Source: Clostridia bacterium
Lineage (GTDB): Bacteria; Bacillota; Clostridia; Christensenellales; Pumilibacteraceae
NCBI GenBank assembly: GCA_017501145.1
Contig: JAFVXL010000010.1
Location: 1-35,913 of the forward strand
Length of the DNA: 35,913 bases
Direction: 5' to 3'
The notes under the pieces were generated by a model. The model ran no database searches. It was not told the origin of the DNA and saw nothing but the letters and a program-made list of their open reading frames with translations. Shown piece by piece: positions 34,364 through 35,913 of this stretch. Position numbers and translations under genes: made by a program. The stretch's first letter is position 1, and every line of letters starts with the position of its first letter.

Positions 34364-35274
34364 TGATTATTGGAGCTATTATAAGAGGAATAAAAACGGT
34401 AATAGATGCTATTGCAAAGGCAGTTGCGTGGCTTTTGCTTGCCTTTGGTTTATGGGTTCCGCTATTATACAGCTTAATATTCTTGCTTGTCGTAGTGCTG
34501 TTTTTGGACGTTCCGCTTGCATCAACCTCAACAGTTTATTTTACCGGCTTGTTTATTTCGTTTATAGGAGCGCTTTGGTTTAGTATGGCGCGTAGCGCAA
34601 ATAAGGCTAAGCAACGCCAAAGAAAAAAGTCGGTAGGATATAACGTAGCCGAAGTTAAGAAGAAGAATAAGGACGTTGTGCCTATAGAAGAAAATCAGCC
34701 GCAAATAGACGACCAACCGAAAGAACAAGCGCAAGGCTTAGACAATCAACAGCCTGCGCCTAATCAATACCCACAACCTAATCAATATATTCAACCGCAA
34801 CAGTTCTATCAGCCGTCGCAGCCGCAGTATTATCAGCCTCCGCAGTACGCGCCTAATCAGTACGCTCAGCCCCAGCCGCAGTATTATCAACCGCCACAGT
34901 ACGCGCCTAATCAGTACGCTCAGCCCCAACCGCATGAGCAGTATAACCAACCTACCGCAAGAGAAGATTATAATGGTGGCCGTAACTATACTAACGAATC
35001 TAACTATCGAGATAGCGAAAGTAGCGACTACGCGAATAGATACAATGAAAGACGATACGATAGACAGGTATACGATAGGCGAGATTATGGAGAGCGAACG
35101 GAAAGTCGTGAATATAACGACTATGCAAATAGACCGCTCGCTAACGAAACTCCGCGTATATTTAGGCTTAGAGAAGACCCCGATATGCTTGTCTATGAGT
35201 ACACCGATAGGCTCGACTATTACAAGCGCACGTGGCAAGGTAATGTATTTGTCAGAAGAAAATTCAAGCGATAA
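34363..35274 (+). CDS. Membrane protein with a Q/P/Y-rich repeat domain, unknown function
   Basis: 303-residue protein not recognised. Two hydrophobic helices (about 18-47 and 58-78) are followed by a basic patch, then a Gln/Pro/Tyr-rich disordered stretch (about 115-195) that includes two identical 18-residue repeats of the form QPQYYQPPQYAPNQYAQP, then an Arg/Tyr/Asp/Asn-rich stretch (about 200-265). The last 40 residues, from PRIFRLREDPDMLVYEY to the C-terminus, look folded and conserved-like. The long soluble part is probably cytoplasmic after two membrane passes. It is coupled to serS by a one-base overlap. A scaffold or surface-associated role is only a guess. Confidence 0.75.
   Translation: MIIGAIIRGIKTVIDAIAKAVAWLLLAFGLWVPLLYSLIFLLVVVLFLDVPLASTSTVYFTGLFISFIGALWFSMARSANKAKQRQRKKSVGYNVAEVKKKNKDVVPIEENQPQIDDQPKEQAQGLDNQQPAPNQYPQPNQYIQPQQFYQPSQPQYYQPPQYAPNQYAQPQPQYYQPPQYAPNQYAQPQPHEQYNQPTAREDYNGGRNYTNESNYRDSESSDYANRYNERRYDRQVYDRRDYGERTESREYNDYANRPLANETPRIFRLREDPDMLVYEYTDRLDYYKRTWQGNVFVRRKFKR
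34819..34926 (+). repeat. 54-bp tandem repeat, two copies
   Basis: Copies at 34819-34872 and 34873-34926 differ only at a few third positions and encode the same 18 residues. In-frame length changes by slippage are possible. Shorter degenerate QPxQY units precede it. Confidence 0.9.
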
Positions 35275-35280
35275 AAAGTA

Positions 35281-35314
35281 AAAGCAATTACGTATAATGG
35301 TAATTGCTTTTTTT
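35281..35314 (+). terminator. Terminator after serS and the Q/P/Y-rich gene
   Basis: Bases 35281-35291 pair perfectly with 35300-35310 (11 bp, 8-base loop), ending in a run of seven T (35308-35314). Confidence 0.92.
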
Positions 35315-35463
35315 GTAAAGCAAAAATCCCGCCATAGTGGCAATCTCAAAATAGACAAAAAATTTACTCCTTTTAGTTGTCTAAATGTGAAAATTTAATG
35401 AAGCTTTTTTGCAAGTGTTGACACATCTTATAATCGCATGTAAACGCTAATTAAAGAGAGTTT

Positions 35464-35913
35464 ATGAAAATAATTGGGAATAAGCCAGAGCTTAAAAGAC
35501 TAGGCATTTTAATGGTTTTATTAATGATATCGTTTTTTATGGATGTGAAGAGTTAACAACGGTATATTTGTTGTCAACGGGAGCGCAACTTAACGATTTG
35601 GTATTTGATGGTTGTACCAGCTTAGAGGCAATATTAGTACCTAATGATACTCAAGTATATAATACATATAGAGATATGTTTATCTCGCAAGGCTTAAAGG
35701 ATAAAGTTGTTTGCGATACAAACGGATTGAGCTTTGTTTTGCAGGAAGACGGTACTTATGTAGTTAGTCAAGGAGAAACGGATTTAGCAGGCGAGATAAT
35801 AATTCCTGCGTACTATAACGGTATAGCGGTAACGGCAATAGCTGACGGAGCGTTTGAAGATTGTACGGGAATAACCTCTATAATTATGTCAGATATGATA
35901 ACGTTTATAGGAG
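35464..35913 (+). pseudogene. Second BspA-type LRR lipoprotein gene, frame-broken and running off the window
   Basis: ATG 35464 starts a signal-like peptide (KPELKRLGILMVLLMISFF) that stops at TAA 35554-35556. Another frame, open from 35496 to the window end, encodes FYGCEELTTVYLLSTG, then FDGCTSLEAILVPND and IADGAFEDCTGITSI, clear LRR_5 repeats. Adding one T to the T6 run at 35533-35538 joins the two frames into one lipoprotein, with a possible but weak lipobox ending FYGC. It could be a pseudogene, a phase-variable gene, or a sequencing error in the T run. AGAGAG upstream is a weak ribosome site; TATAAT at 35429-35434 and TTGACA at 35418-35423 are too close to act together. Same family as the gene at 21528. 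Confidence 0.65.

Noticed and set aside
35418-35434. TTGACA and TATAAT as one promoter for the second LRR gene
   Set aside because: Only five bases separate the hexamers, far from the needed 16-18; each would need another partner that is weak here.

Overview
The window looks like core chromosome from an uncultured, moderately AT-rich Gram-positive anaerobe of the Clostridia, probably a gut lineage; this is inferred from gene order and families, not from a marker match. Evidence: the conserved Firmicutes translation/isoprenoid cluster (rpsB to ribF) with ispG in the clostridial position, Shine-Dalgarno sites of the AGGAGG type, a SpoVB-type flippase, a class III fructose-1,6-bisphosphatase and BspA-type leucine-rich-repeat lipoproteins. 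TGA is used as a normal stop (for example rseP, rbfA, nrnA), so the code is standard.

Layout. 1-9848 (+): the Cys-rich end of an unknown gene, then rpsB-tsf, pyrH, frr-uppS-cdsA-dxr-rseP-ispG and a PolC-derived exonuclease that lacks the polymerase. Junctions are mostly tight or overlapping, with internal control points before pyrH (hairpin plus T-run) and frr (promoter). 9849-20295 (+): a second transcription unit opens with its own terminator, promoter and leader hairpin: rimP-nusA-rnpM-ylxQ-infB-rbfA-nrnA-truB-ribF and an endonuclease IV-like protein, followed by a separately promoted M24 aminopeptidase-efp pair. 20296-23186 (+): accessory genes, a YwaF/TMEM164-like membrane protein and an LRR lipoprotein with a consensus promoter and an eroded 3' end. 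23187-27746 (-): valS-fbp. 27888-30450 (+): a three-gene ABC importer of the NMT1/SsuABC type. 30382-31413 (-): a YkvI-like permease whose 3' end overlaps the importer. 31490-35274 (+): a SpoVB-like flippase, serS and a Q/P/Y-rich membrane protein. 35464-end (+): a second LRR gene broken by a single-base shift in a T run, leaving the window.

How the genes work together. The first half is growth machinery: ribosome assembly and translation (S2, EF-Ts, RRF, RimP, IF-2, RbfA, EF-P, TruB), transcription elongation (NusA), MEP-pathway isoprenoid synthesis (Dxr, IspG) feeding the undecaprenyl lipid carrier (UppS), phospholipid synthesis (CdsA), nucleotide supply (PyrH), and RNA turnover (NrnA, RnpM). 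The second half is surface, transport and central metabolism.

No stretch over 300 bases lacks a gene; the longest gaps (about 195 bases at 9849-10043, 195 at 21333-21527, and 189 at 35275-35463) hold terminators, promoters and leaders. No tRNA, rRNA, CRISPR array, transposase or phage gene was seen. I found no clear multi-gene unknown system. The best leads are the polymerase-less PolC exonuclease, a possible SD-sequestering rpsB leader, the rimP/nusA leader hairpin, and the two decaying or switchable LRR lipoprotein genes.
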